A stretch of DNA of 64,000 bases from Pseudomonas pohangensis (GCF_900105995.1 NZ_LT629785.1:496001-560000); one strand, 5' to 3'. Positions 1 to 8,172 are shown, counted from the first letter of the stretch. Numbers and translations are program-made. The notes: generated by a model not told the origin, from the sequence alone.

Positions 1-1
1 G

Positions 2-235
2 CCCAATTGGCGCGGTCTGCCCGGTGCCATACTGGCGCTGGGCGACTCCAGTTATGCCGATACCTTCTGCGGTGGTGGCGAACTGGTCAACGAACTCTAC
101 GAAGAGCTGGGCATCCATCAGGTGTTGCCGATGCTGCGCCTGGATGCCAGCGAAAGCGCGGACCCGCAAGGCGATGCCGAGCCATGGCTAGATGAGCTGA
201 TCGTGCAGCTGCAGGCGCTGCAGAGCCAGAACTGA
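2..235 (+). CDS. Flavodoxin domain protein (MioC-like), 3' part only
   Basis: The window opens inside this gene; 77 codons remain before the TGA at 233-235. The visible part reads as the C-terminal half of a flavodoxin fold: a hydrophobic strand followed by LALGDSSYADTFCGGGELV, the FMN-binding loop of short-chain flavodoxins such as MioC and of the CysJ flavodoxin domain, then an acidic C-terminal helix. Flavodoxins carry electrons on FMN in the cytoplasm. The start and the phosphate-binding loop are outside the window, so a free flavodoxin cannot be told apart from the end of a larger fusion, but the stop soon after the fold favours a small MioC-type protein. Confidence 0.75.
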   Translation, partial: PNWRGLPGAILALGDSSYADTFCGGGELVNELYEELGIHQVLPMLRLDASESADPQGDAEPWLDELIVQLQALQSQN

Positions 236-303
236 GGGTGCCAGAGGATTCCCGCGCTACCGCCCGGGAATCCTGACCTTCAGGCATTGATTCCAGCTGC
301 TGC

Positions 304-1473
304 TCAGAGCGGCAGGCCAGCCTTGACCCGGTAATGGCTACGTACCGGATTGGCATACTGCAGGATCAGGCAATCCCGATATTCGGCCGGGCAATGCTCC
401 AGCCGCCGCTGCCATTCACCTTCGGCGCGGCGCAGGTCATCTGCCGGGAACAGTTCGCTGATCTGCGGTACCTGTATCTGCGCATCCTGCTGATCCCACA
501 TGGCATAGGCCAGGTAGTGCACCGGGAATAGCCGGTAATGGGTCAGGATTACCTGATCCAGCGCCGTTGCCAGCTGTTTGGCATCCTCGCAGGGCGCACT
601 CATTTCGTTGCCGAAATGCAGGTGTACACGGCCTTTGTAGCCGGTGATGCCCAGGGCAATGCTGGCGTCGTCCTCGCCCTGTGCCTTGGTGTAGCTGCCA
701 CTGCTGGCACGGATCGACAGTTCGCGGGCCTTGGCCTGATCGCAGGGGTCGTATTCGTAGCTGATCGATACCGGAATGATGTGCAGCTGGCTGATCACTT
801 CGGCGAAGGGCTGATCCTTGCGGCTCATGTGGAACATCTTGAGGATCGCCGGATCGGTACGGTCATTGCCGTCCTTGGCACGGCCCTCGGCCTGGGCGAT
901 CCATACCGATTCGCGGTCGTTGCGGATCGAGTGATTGATATAGGCCGAGAGCAACTGAAAAGCGGCCAGTTTTTCGCGGCGGCCGGTAATCGAGCGCGGC
1001 ACGATGAAACTCTTGTTCAGGCGCATCAGGTCGCCGACAAAGGGTTTCTGCAGCAGGTTGTCGCCAATGGCAATGCGCACAGTCGGGTGCTTGCTGTGGT
1101 ACAGCGCGTAGTTGACGAAGGCCGGGTCCATGACGATGTCACGGTGATTGGCGATGAACAGGCACGGCTTGCCTGCCGGCAATTGCTCGAGCCCTGAATA
1201 GGTGACACCGTCGGTGGCTTTCTCGATGGTGCGATCGACGTAGGGCTCGACCTTGTCCTGCAATTTGGCCACGCAATCGATGCCGGCACATTCGCGGCGC
1301 AGACGCCAGGCAATCAGCGGACGCAACAGCCAGCCAAGGGGGCCGGCCAGATGCGGAAAGCGGAAGCGCGTGAGCATGCCCAGCAGGGTCCGGTCGCTGG
1401 TCAGTCGCGTCAGTACGGCGGCAACTTCATCATCTTGGTAAGGTCGGATACTGTCGAATTCGCCCATCATCAT
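304..1473 (-). CDS. 1-acyl-sn-glycerol-3-phosphate acyltransferase family protein
   Basis: Membrane-associated acyltransferase of the PlsC/LPLAT superfamily, expected to move an acyl chain onto a glycerophospholipid precursor. Around residue 110 it has NHRDIVMDPAF. This is the H...D acyltransferase motif, but with five residues between His and Asp instead of the usual four. As I recall, a subfamily with NHRDIxxD has this spacing. About 390 residues, longer than typical PlsC (about 250), with an extended C-terminal half. Three ATG codons in a row (1473, 1470, 1467) offer starts with a GAG just upstream; an in-frame GTG at 1500 is possible but less likely. It converges with the flavodoxin gene. 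The exact substrate is not known. Confidence 0.75.
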   Translation of the reverse strand: MMMGEFDSIRPYQDDEVAAVLTRLTSDRTLLGMLTRFRFPHLAGPLGWLLRPLIAWRLRRECAGIDCVAKLQDKVEPYVDRTIEKATDGVTYSGLEQLPAGKPCLFIANHRDIVMDPAFVNYALYHSKHPTVRIAIGDNLLQKPFVGDLMRLNKSFIVPRSITGRREKLAAFQLLSAYINHSIRNDRESVWIAQAEGRAKDGNDRTDPAILKMFHMSRKDQPFAEVISQLHIIPVSISYEYDPCDQAKARELSIRASSGSYTKAQGEDDASIALGITGYKGRVHLHFGNEMSAPCEDAKQLATALDQVILTHYRLFPVHYLAYAMWDQQDAQIQVPQISELFPADDLRRAEGEWQRRLEHCPAEYRDCLILQYANPVRSHYRVKAGLPL

Positions 1474-1571
1474 CTCGGTATGGCTGGAGGCTGGCTGCAC
1501 GGAAAAAAACGTCGGCTGGAAAACCCGTGCCCAAGTTGCAATTATAAGCGCAAGTGGCCGGAGATAAGTTC

Positions 1572-1754
1572 ATGCTGGAACGCGAGGATTTTCACTGTCC
1601 CTACTGTGGCGAAAGGATCAGCGCATTGCTTGATCTTTCCGCTGGTGACCAGCAATACATCGAGGATTGTTCGGTCTGTTGCCGGCCTATGGTTTTCCAG
1701 CTGCACACCGATGGCGACAGCTGGGATCTGCAGGTACAGCGGGAGGATGACTGA
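1572..1754 (+). CDS. CPXCG-motif cysteine-rich small protein
   Basis: A 60-residue protein with two Cys pairs, CPYC near residue 9 and CSVCC near residue 35, spaced as in the CPXCG family of predicted zinc-binding proteins. No enzymatic function is known for the family. The start ATG at 1572 has a GGAGAT ribosome-binding site eight bases upstream; an in-frame ATG at 1554 lacks one. Its TGA overlaps the ATG of the next gene, so the two are translationally coupled. Confidence 0.8.
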   Translation: MLEREDFHCPYCGERISALLDLSAGDQQYIEDCSVCCRPMVFQLHTDGDSWDLQVQREDD

Positions 1755-2014
1755 TGCAGCGAATTTACGAGCCGGAAAATCTGCTGGAAGCCGAGATGCT
1801 GCTGGGCATGCTCGCCAGCGAAGGGGTGACGGCACGTCTGACCGGTGAGCATTTGCTCGGCGCCATCGGTGAGTTGCCGGCTGCCGGGCTGCTTGGCTTG
1901 CTGGTGCTGGAAGATCAGGCCGAACGCGCCAGCGAGTTGATCGCTGCGTACAATGCGGCGCAACCTTTGCCGGGCGAAGCGCCGATGGACACCGAAGGCA
2001 GCCTGCTGTGCTGA
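1754..2014 (+). CDS. DUF2007 family putative signal-transducing protein
   Basis: 86-residue protein resembling the DUF2007 family: the N-terminal pattern YEPENLLEAEMLLGMLASEG is the typical opening helix, followed by a strand reading VTARLTGEHLLGA and a GLLVLEDQAERASELI segment. The family fold resembles ACT or ferredoxin-like domains and is thought to bind small ligands; no reaction is assigned. It starts inside the stop codon of the CPXCG gene (ATGA-type overlap), so the two form a small operon. Confidence 0.75.
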   Translation: MQRIYEPENLLEAEMLLGMLASEGVTARLTGEHLLGAIGELPAAGLLGLLVLEDQAERASELIAAYNAAQPLPGEAPMDTEGSLLC

Positions 2015-2069
2015 TGCTGCAATCCGCGGTGCATTTCGCTGAATAGATTTCCTTCGAGTTCACTTCCGC

Positions 2070-2684
2070 ATGTCTGCACGCTATGCCCTGTTTCGCTGGT
2101 CTGCCCAGCTTGCCGCGCTACCCGGTTTTCCCGGCGAGTTTCAACCCTGCTGGAATCTGCTGCCTGGCGCCCAGGCCCTGATCCTGCGCGAGCAGGACGG
2201 TCAGCAACGTATGGATCTGGCGCGCTGGGGCCTGACCCCGGCCTGGTTCACCGATTTTTCGCGGACCCCGGCCCATGCGCGGCTGGAAAGCATCGCTACC
2301 CAGCCGATGTTTCGTCAGCCTTTCCAGCAGCGCCGCTGTCTGCTGCCGGCCAACGGTTTCTTCGAGTGGCGCGGTGTACGCAAACAGCCTTACTGGATGA
2401 GCATTGCCGAACCGCTGCTGTACTTTGCCGGAATCTGGGAAGCCTATCCGTCCGGTGCTATCGAGTACCTGAGTTTCGCCATGATCACCCGCGAGGCTGG
2501 CGCGCAGCGCCGGCCGATTTTGCTCAACGCGTCTGAGCAGCAGCAGTGGCTGGATCCGCACGCGCCTGTGGAGCGCTTGCAGGAATTACTGCAGGAGACC
2601 CGGCCAGCCTTATTCGAGCGCGCGCTGGCAACTATCGTTAATGATCCGCGGGTGGATGGCCCGGAGTGCCTGACCCCGATCTAA
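2070..2684 (+). CDS. SRAP (YedK/HMCES-like) protein with catalytic Cys replaced
   Basis: 204-residue SRAP-domain protein. Family members crosslink to abasic sites in single-stranded DNA through the alpha-amine and thiol of Cys2, assisted by Asn, Glu and His residues. Here the N-terminus is MSAR instead of MCGR, so Cys2 is Ser and Gly3 is Ala, while Arg4 is kept. The Asn of the strand before the loop (WNLLPG) and the Glu in NGFFEW (residue about 98) are present. The His of the usual H-x-R-[MR]-P stretch reads Gln (AQRRPILL). The fold therefore looks intact but two active-site residues are lost. The start is the only good ATG and no frame restores MCGR. It could bind DNA without crosslinking, or be a decaying copy. 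Confidence 0.8.
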   Translation: MSARYALFRWSAQLAALPGFPGEFQPCWNLLPGAQALILREQDGQQRMDLARWGLTPAWFTDFSRTPAHARLESIATQPMFRQPFQQRRCLLPANGFFEWRGVRKQPYWMSIAEPLLYFAGIWEAYPSGAIEYLSFAMITREAGAQRRPILLNASEQQQWLDPHAPVERLQELLQETRPALFERALATIVNDPRVDGPECLTPI

Positions 2685-2784
2685 CCGGCCCGGTTGCGAT
2701 AGCTGCCGGGCACCGGTTGTGCTGTCAGGCCCGGAGCGGAGTACATGGCTTATGCCGCGTGGGTGCGAGGGGTTGCAGCAGTCG

Positions 2785-3369
2785 TTAGCCCGGTCCGCTT
2801 AGTTGCACGGCTTGCCAGACCGCATACAGCGCCAGCACGGCAAAGGCGCTGGCGGCGATGCGGCGGATCAGCGTCAGCGGCAGGCGCTCGGCGGCGAAGT
2901 TGCCGGCCAGCACCACCGGCACGTTGGCCAGCAGCATGCCCAGCGTGGTGCCGATCACCACCAGCAACAGATGCGGGTACTGTGCGGCCAGCATGACCGT
3001 GGCGATCTGCGTCTTGTCGCCCATCTCGGCGAGGAAGAAGGCAATCAGCGTGGTGACAAACGGGCCGTAGCGTTTCAGCCCGGACTCGTCGTCCTCGTCC
3101 AGTTTGTCCGGCACCAGTGTCCACAGCGCCACGGCAGCAAAGCTGATGGCCAGCAGCCAGGCCAGTGTGGCGGCAGAGAACAGGCTGCCCACCCAGTTGC
3201 CCAAAGCGCCGGCAGCGAAATGGTTGGCCAGGGTGGCGATGACGATGCCCCAGATAATCGGCCAGGGCCGGCGAAAGCGCGCTGCCAGCAGCAGAGCCAG
3301 CAGCTGGGTCTTGTCGCCGATTTCGGCCAGGGCAACGATACCGGTGGGGATCAGCAGGGATTCGAGCAT
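2785..3369 (-). CDS. GDT1/TMEM165 (UPF0016) family cation transporter
   Basis: 194-residue inner-membrane protein with six predicted transmembrane segments. The two family signatures, EIGDKTQ near residue 16 and EMGDKTQ near residue 115, are both present in the usual internal-duplication layout. Bacterial homologues such as MneA of Vibrio export Mn2+; eukaryotic Gdt1 moves Ca2+/Mn2+. The role here is inferred to be divalent-cation (probably manganese) efflux. No yybP-ykoY-like leader was recognised: the roughly 135 bases upstream hold a REP-like repeat. Single gene, same strand as rsmC upstream. Confidence 0.88.
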   Translation of the reverse strand: MLESLLIPTGIVALAEIGDKTQLLALLLAARFRRPWPIIWGIVIATLANHFAAGALGNWVGSLFSAATLAWLLAISFAAVALWTLVPDKLDEDDESGLKRYGPFVTTLIAFFLAEMGDKTQIATVMLAAQYPHLLLVVIGTTLGMLLANVPVVLAGNFAAERLPLTLIRRIAASAFAVLALYAVWQAVQLSGPG

Positions 3370-3424
3370 GATTTTTCTCTGAGAGATTATTGTTCAGGTG
3401 GTGCAGTAAGGGGGGTAAAAAGCA

Positions 3425-3486
3425 GGGCGGACTTCAGCCCGCCATCGCCGAATCAGAGTCTTGGTGGGCTGAAGCCCACCCTACGA
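3425..3486. repeat. REP-like palindrome pair (family A)
   Basis: Two adjacent palindromic units: an imperfect one at 3425-3443 built on GGGCGG...AGCCCGCC, and a perfect one at 3463-3480 (GGTGGGCT-GA-AGCCCACC) followed by CTACG. The same GTAGGGTGGGCTTCAGCCCACC core occurs at 31987-32034 and 39631-39695. It lies between rsmC and the GDT1 gene. Confidence 0.8.
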
Positions 3487-3505
3487 TCACTCCTCCAGAA
3501 TTTGG

Positions 3506-4504
3506 TCAGCGCTTGCTGGCCTGATAGATACGAAAACCTTCGGCATCGGCCAGTGTCTGGCAGCTGCCCAGATGCTGCTCGATCAGTGGCTTGTATTGCA
3601 GGAAGCTGTTGGCTACCAGCCGCAGTTCACCACCGGGCTGCAGATGCCCGCTGGCTTCACGCAGCAACTGTTCGGTGGCGGCGTAGCTGGTATGTACCCC
3701 CTGATGAAAGGGGGGATTACTGAGGATCGCTGCCAGCCCGAGGGGCGCGGCATGGATGCCGTCGCCGGCCAGTACTTCGGCTTGCAGGCCGTTGGCCGCG
3801 AGGGTCAGGCGACTGCTGGCCACGGCAAAGGCATCTACATCGAGCAAGCTGATCCGGCTCTGCGGATAACGGCGCTTGAGTACGGCACCCAGCACCCCGG
3901 CACCGCAGCCGAAATCCAGCAGATGGCCTGCGGGCAAGCGATCCAGATGTTGCAGCAGCAGTGCAGTGCCGCGATCCAGCCGGCCGTGGCTGAACACCCC
4001 GGGCAGGCTGATTACCTGCAGCGGGCCGTCGTCCAGCTGCAGACTGAACTGCTGCGCCAGCTCCTCCAGTTGCGGCACCAGCGGCACCTGCGCGACCTGC
4101 ACCTGCCACAACTGGCAATGTCGGGCGCTATCCAGCTTGCGCGGCTTGCCGAAAGCCGCCAGCTGCTTGCTGGCGCGCTCGATGCCGGCGCGTTTTTCGC
4201 CGACCAGGTAGAGCATGCCGCCAGCAAGATGCGCCGCCAGTGCCTGCAGCAGGTAGTCGGTGAGTTCGCGGGATTTGGGCAGGAACAGCACAGCACTATC
4301 GAAGCGCGCTGCGCCTGGCTCAGTACCGTAATGGCAACGCCCGGCAAAGCGCGCGTCCAGCTGCGCCTGTTCGCCGGCATGCCAGCTCCAGCCATGGGCT
4401 GCCGGCAGCTGGCCGAGCAGGTCGTCGGCCGGCAGCCCGGCCAGCAGCACAGGGCCCTCGAACAGCCGGGCCTGACGCAGCAGCACTTCACTTCGCGGGT
4501 CCAT
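3506..4504 (-). CDS. rsmC: 16S rRNA (guanine1207-N2)-methyltransferase
   Basis: 332-residue SAM-dependent methyltransferase that methylates N2 of G1207 in 16S rRNA of the 30S subunit. The N-terminal half (1-160) is the degenerate, non-catalytic methyltransferase-like domain of RsmC/RsmD-type enzymes. The C-terminal half carries the SAM-binding loop LDFGCGAGVLG near residue 197 and the catalytic NPPFHQG motif near residue 264. Length matches E. coli RsmC (343). The ATG at 4504 begins MDPRSEVLLRQ, the usual start. It lies 41 bases downstream of the 2-hydroxyacid dehydrogenase gene on the same strand and may be co-transcribed with it. Confidence 0.9.
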   Translation of the reverse strand: MDPRSEVLLRQARLFEGPVLLAGLPADDLLGQLPAAHGWSWHAGEQAQLDARFAGRCHYGTEPGAARFDSAVLFLPKSRELTDYLLQALAAHLAGGMLYLVGEKRAGIERASKQLAAFGKPRKLDSARHCQLWQVQVAQVPLVPQLEELAQQFSLQLDDGPLQVISLPGVFSHGRLDRGTALLLQHLDRLPAGHLLDFGCGAGVLGAVLKRRYPQSRISLLDVDAFAVASSRLTLAANGLQAEVLAGDGIHAAPLGLAAILSNPPFHQGVHTSYAATEQLLREASGHLQPGGELRLVANSFLQYKPLIEQHLGSCQTLADAEGFRIYQASKR

Positions 4505-4545
4505 GGGCCTGATCCTTTAGCGCGGGGGAATTGGGGGTGGCTAGA

Positions 4546-5499
4546 TTAACCGACCACCCTTTGCGGCGCACCCGCGGCGAAGGCTGCGGCATTCTCCGCC
4601 AGCTGGCCAACGATCCGCTGCCGCGCCTCGCGGCTGCCCCAGGCGTTGTGCGGGGTGATGATCAGGCGCGGAATATCGGCCGCCAGTAACGGATTGCCAT
4701 GCCGTGGCGGCTCTTCGCTGAGTACATCGAACGCGGCGCCGCCCAGATGCCCGGCGCGCAGGGCGTCGGCCAGTGCCTGTTCATCGACCAGCCCGCCGCG
4801 AGCGGTGTTGATCAGCAGTGCCTGCGGCTGCATCAACGCCAGCTCGCGGGCGCCAATCAGGTTGCGCGTCTGTTCGGTCAGCGGGCAGTGCAGGCTCAGG
4901 GCATCCACTTGCGGCAGCAGCTCATCCAGCGGCAGGCGCCCCGGCTGGGCAGGCCGTCCAGGCAGCTGGCCGAGCAGCACGCGCATGCCGAAGGCTTCGG
5001 CCAGCCTGGCGACGGCGCTGCCCAGCTCGCCATGACCGAGCAGGCCGATGGTCTTGCCGTCCAGTTCCATGATCGGAAAATCCAGCAAACAGAACTGCTG
5101 GGCCTGTTGCCAGGCACCGCCGCGCACGGCCTGCTGGTAGTCACTCAGACGCGTGGCCAGCGCCAGCAACAGCAGCAGCGTGTGCTGGGCGACCGAGGGC
5201 GTGCCGTAGGCGCGGCAGTTACAGACTGTCACGCCACTGGCCCTGGCCGCCTGCAGGTCGACGTTGTTGGTGCCGGTCGCGGCAACCAGAACCAGTTGCA
5301 ATTGCGGGTTGGCGGCAAAGGTTGCGGCGGTTAGCGGCACCTTGTTGCTGATCGCCACCTGCGCGCCTTGCAAGCGCGCGCTGACCTCGTCAGGGCTGGT
5401 CTGTGCATGCAGTTGCAGGCTGGCGAAACCGGCGCGTAACAGATCCAGATCCAGGTCGCCGAGGTCGAGGGAGGCATGGTCAAGAAATACGGCATGCAA
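4546..5499 (-). CDS. D-2-hydroxyacid dehydrogenase (glycerate dehydrogenase-like)
   Basis: NAD(P)-dependent D-isomer 2-hydroxyacid dehydrogenase, likely interconverting hydroxypyruvate and D-glycerate or a related pair. It shows the Rossmann GLLGHGELGSAVA loop near residue 152, the LINTARGGLVDE segment with the substrate-binding Arg, a Glu in SEEPP, and the catalytic His in TPHNAW near residue 288. No ATG start exists. The best candidate is a TTG at 5499 giving LHAVFLDHASLDLGDLD, with GAG seven bases upstream. In-frame TTG codons at 5511 and 5538 would add 4 or 13 residues. The exact substrate is not visible in the sequence. Confidence 0.82.
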   Translation of the reverse strand: MHAVFLDHASLDLGDLDLDLLRAGFASLQLHAQTSPDEVSARLQGAQVAISNKVPLTAATFAANPQLQLVLVAATGTNNVDLQAARASGVTVCNCRAYGTPSVAQHTLLLLLALATRLSDYQQAVRGGAWQQAQQFCLLDFPIMELDGKTIGLLGHGELGSAVARLAEAFGMRVLLGQLPGRPAQPGRLPLDELLPQVDALSLHCPLTEQTRNLIGARELALMQPQALLINTARGGLVDEQALADALRAGHLGGAAFDVLSEEPPRHGNPLLAADIPRLIITPHNAWGSREARQRIVGQLAENAAAFAAGAPQRVVG

Positions 5500-5581
5500 T
5501 TTATTGCTCAAGGGTTTTACCTGCACAGGGTTGATCAAGTAGGTTAGCCGGCCAGTTTTGACTATTTTGCGGGAGCCTTGC

Positions 5582-6223
5582 GTGCACTGGACAGATCTTT
5601 ATTGGCAAGAGTTTCTTACCGTGGCGCTGGTGCATCTGCTGGCGGTGGCCAGCCCGGGGCCGGATTTTGCCATCGTGATCAGGGAGAGCGTGAGTCACGG
5701 CCGTACCGCGGGCACCTGGACGGCGCTCGGCGTGGGCGTCGGTATTCTGCTGCACGTCACCTATTCGTTACTGGGCATCGGTCTGGTGGTGGCGCAGTCA
5801 GCGGTTCTGTTCAATCTGCTGAAATGGGCCGCGGCGGCTTATCTGTTGTATCTGGGGATCAAGGCGCTGCGCAGTCGGCCGCTGGTGGTGCAGGCTGTGG
5901 ATCCGCTGGCACAGAAAGTCCGCACGGCACACGGTGCCTTTGCCAGTGGCTTTATCACCAATGGGCTGAACCCCAAGGCCACGCTGTTCTTTCTTTCGCT
6001 GTTCACCCTGGTGATCAACCCGCAGACGCCGTTGCTGATTCAGGCCGGTTATGGCCTGTATCTGGCTTGTGCCACGGCAGCCTGGTTTTCGCTGGTGGCG
6101 CTGCTGTTCAGTCAAGCACGAGTGCGCAGCGGCTTTGCGCGCATGGGCCACTGGTTTGATCGTCTGATGGGTGTGGTACTGGTCGGTCTGGCGGTGCGGC
6201 TGGTGTTCAGCGAGATGCGTTGA
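5582..6223 (+). CDS. LysE/RhtB family amino-acid exporter
   Basis: About 213 residues with five to six hydrophobic segments, matching the LysE/RhtB exporters that remove amino acids or related metabolites across the inner membrane. The N-terminal segment ends in LAVASPGPDFAIV, the family hallmark, and the middle contains GFITNGLNPKATLFFLSLF, the second conserved loop. The GTG at 5582 has a GGGAG six bases upstream and gives the normal N-terminus. The longer frame from TTG 5558 would run through that ribosome-binding site. It is divergent from the dehydrogenase gene. The substrate is unknown. Confidence 0.88.
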   Translation: MHWTDLYWQEFLTVALVHLLAVASPGPDFAIVIRESVSHGRTAGTWTALGVGVGILLHVTYSLLGIGLVVAQSAVLFNLLKWAAAAYLLYLGIKALRSRPLVVQAVDPLAQKVRTAHGAFASGFITNGLNPKATLFFLSLFTLVINPQTPLLIQAGYGLYLACATAAWFSLVALLFSQARVRSGFARMGHWFDRLMGVVLVGLAVRLVFSEMR

Positions 6224-6226
6224 GAT

Positions 6227-6844
6227 GCGGATTGGTAATCCGCAGGGGATTTCACTGCATTTCTATTGCCGATTAGCGTGCATGTCTGAGGCATTGGTTC
6301 CGCCCTGCTGGGCGTCTCACTTTTGCCAGTCGCCCGGCAAAAGTAAGCAAAAACGCTTGCCCCTGCATCCGGCCCTGCGCTGCGCTCCGGGTTCCCTCGC
6401 TCCGGTGCCGCTCCGCAGGCACGCCCCGAAGGGCCGTCCATGGCCCATCGGGGCTTTCTCGGCGTCCTGCCTCGAAACCTGCTGCGCAACACCTGCACTC
6501 GGCCTTCTGAAGGGGCGGTTGGGTGCCCACCGCATCATCTGCGTTTAACCAATCAAGGAGCTACCTGTTTGCACGGACTAGCAGTCCCGTCAGGAGGGTG
6601 AGCGGAATCGGTGTGGAAGCGGGCCCCTGGAGCAGCGATGCAGCGAACGAACCCGGTACGTAGCGCAGCGAAGAACCGGGCCGGATGCCGGGCGCGCTTT
6701 CTCTTTGCTTACTTTCTCTTTGCGCGCGCAAAGAGAAAGTGAGGCGCCGTGCAAGGCGCAACCTGAAGCCGAGTGCCGAGGAAAGCGCTACGGGCTAACT
6801 CGAAGCCTAAGCCAACCAAAAAATCAAAGCGGATTACCAATCCG
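6227..6844. repeat. Non-coding ~620-bp element with inverted-repeat architecture
   Basis: Fills the gap between the LysE gene and the thiolase gene; no credible gene is present. It begins with the palindrome GCGGATT-GGT-AATCCGC (6227-6243) and ends with GCGGATT-ACC-AATCCG (6829-6844), which are reverse complements. Inside, the left half has a hairpin ACTTTTGCC...GGCAAAAGT followed by AAGCAAA (about 6310-6350). The right half has the mirror AAGTAAGCAAA (on the minus strand, about 6702-6715) and a perfect 30-bp palindrome at 6711-6740. Flanking stretches around 6366-6420 and 6600-6700 are also similar in inverted orientation (GCATCCGGCCC, GCTGCGCT, CGGGTTC). Nature unknown: possibly a non-autonomous mobile element or a compound REP-like unit. 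Confidence 0.6.
6711..6740. repeat. Perfect 30-bp palindrome
   Basis: The left arm ACTTTCTCTTTGCGC is followed directly by its exact reverse complement with no loop. A direct copy of CTTTCTCTTTGC also occurs at 6698-6709. It lies inside the 6227-6844 element and could extrude as a cruciform or fold as a hairpin in RNA. Confidence 0.9.
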
Positions 6845-6895
6845 TAAACACCTTACGGCATCCCTGCGCTGTCGAGCCGCTGACGCTGAAACGAC

Positions 6896-6920
6896 AAAGC
6901 CCGGCACTTGGCCGGGCTTT
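6896..6920 (-). terminator. Rho-independent terminator of the thiolase gene
   Basis: Ten-base perfect stem AAAGCCCGGC / GCCGGGCTTT with a five-base loop, located 19 bases beyond the thiolase stop on its transcribed side. The stem begins and ends in A/T runs, so it could act in both directions. Confidence 0.8.
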
Positions 6921-6938
6921 GCTTTGAACGGTCGGGGC

Positions 6939-8114
6939 TTACAGCAGTTCGATCGCCACTGCCGTTGCTTCACCGCCACCGATGCACAGCGAGGCCACAC
7001 CACGCTTGCCGCCCTTGCGTTGCAGGGCGTTGATCAGGGTGACGATCAGTCGCGAGCCGGTAGAACCAACCGGGTGGCCCTGGGCGCAGGCACCGCCGAA
7101 CACATTGACCTTGGCGTGATCCAGGCCGTGCTCGCGCATGGCCAGCATGGTGACCATGGCGAAGGCTTCGTTGATCTCGAACAGATCGACGTCATCCTTG
7201 CTCCAGCCGGTCTTGTTGAACAGGTTGGTCAGCGCGCCGACCGGGGCGATGGTGAATTCGCTCGGGTCCTGGCTCTGGGTGGCGTGACCAACGATTTTCG
7301 CCAGTGGCTTGAGGCCGCGCCTGGCTGCTTCTTCGGCAGTCATCAGGACCAGAGCGCTGGCGCCATCGGAGATCGAGCTGGCGTTGGCTGCAGTCACGGT
7401 GCCGTCTTTCTTGAACGCCGGTTTGAGCGTCGGGATCTTTTCCAGATTGGCGTTGAACGGCTGCTCGTCGTCCTTGACCACTACATCGCCCTTGCGTCCG
7501 GCCACGGTGACCGGAACGATTTCACTGGCCAGCGAACCGTCGGCAATTGCCGCCTGGGCGCGCTTGAGCGATTCGATGGCGTAGGCGTCCATGTCCTCGC
7601 GGGTGATGCCGTACTGGTCGGCGGTGTCCTGGGCAAAGGAACCCATCAGACGGCCAGTGCGGGCATCTTCCAGACCGTCGAGGAACATGTGGTCCTTGAC
7701 TTCGCCATGCCCCATGCGCAGACCGCCGCGGCCTTTTGGCAGGATGTAGGGTGCGTTGGACATGCTTTCCATGCCGCCGGCGACCATTACCTCGTTGCTG
7801 CCGGCCTTGAGCGCATCGTGGGCCTGCATCACGGCTTTCATGCCCGAACCGCAGAGCTTGTTGATGGTGGTGCAGCCGGTGGCGGCAGGCAGACCGGCGT
7901 TCAGCGAAGCCTGACGGGCCGGGCCCTGCTTGAGACCGGCGGGCAGTACGCAGCCCATGATCACTTCCTGCACATCGGCAGGCTGGATGCCGGCGCGGGC
8001 AACGGCTTCGCGAATGGCGACGGCACCCAGATCAACGGCCGGCACTGCGGCCAGGCTGCCCTGGAAGCCGCCCATGGGGGTGCGCACAGCGCTGACGATT
8101 ACGATATCGGACAT
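6939..8114 (-). CDS. Acetyl-CoA C-acetyl/acyltransferase (thiolase)
   Basis: 391-residue thiolase catalysing reversible Claisen condensation or thiolysis of acyl-CoA. The active-site Cys is in NKLCGSGMKAV near residue 88, the His in CAQGHPVGSTGSR near residue 347, and the second Cys in SLCIGGGEA near residue 377, so the full triad is present. The start MSDIVIVSAVRTPMGGF at 8114 has an AAAGGTG box upstream; an in-frame start at 8132 is less likely. It is divergent from the acyl-CoA ligase gene across about 175 bases. Sequence alone does not separate a biosynthetic acetyl-CoA acetyltransferase from a degradative beta-ketothiolase, but the ligase neighbour suggests beta-oxidation. Confidence 0.9.
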   Translation of the reverse strand: MSDIVIVSAVRTPMGGFQGSLAAVPAVDLGAVAIREAVARAGIQPADVQEVIMGCVLPAGLKQGPARQASLNAGLPAATGCTTINKLCGSGMKAVMQAHDALKAGSNEVMVAGGMESMSNAPYILPKGRGGLRMGHGEVKDHMFLDGLEDARTGRLMGSFAQDTADQYGITREDMDAYAIESLKRAQAAIADGSLASEIVPVTVAGRKGDVVVKDDEQPFNANLEKIPTLKPAFKKDGTVTAANASSISDGASALVLMTAEEAARRGLKPLAKIVGHATQSQDPSEFTIAPVGALTNLFNKTGWSKDDVDLFEINEAFAMVTMLAMREHGLDHAKVNVFGGACAQGHPVGSTGSRLIVTLINALQRKGGKRGVASLCIGGGEATAVAIELL

Positions 8115-8172
8115 GGTATATGCACCTTTCAATAGAAGTGGGTGTGAACGGAATTGTGAATTTATTCTAACA

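Noticed and set aside
3370..3505. yybP-ykoY manganese riboswitch before the GDT1 gene
   Set aside because: The space is filled by a REP-like repeat and lacks the conserved paired loops of that riboswitch.
6273..6548. Small reading frames inside the 6.2-6.85 kb element
   Set aside because: They overlap each other on both strands, are Arg/Pro-rich, and lack ribosome-binding sites.
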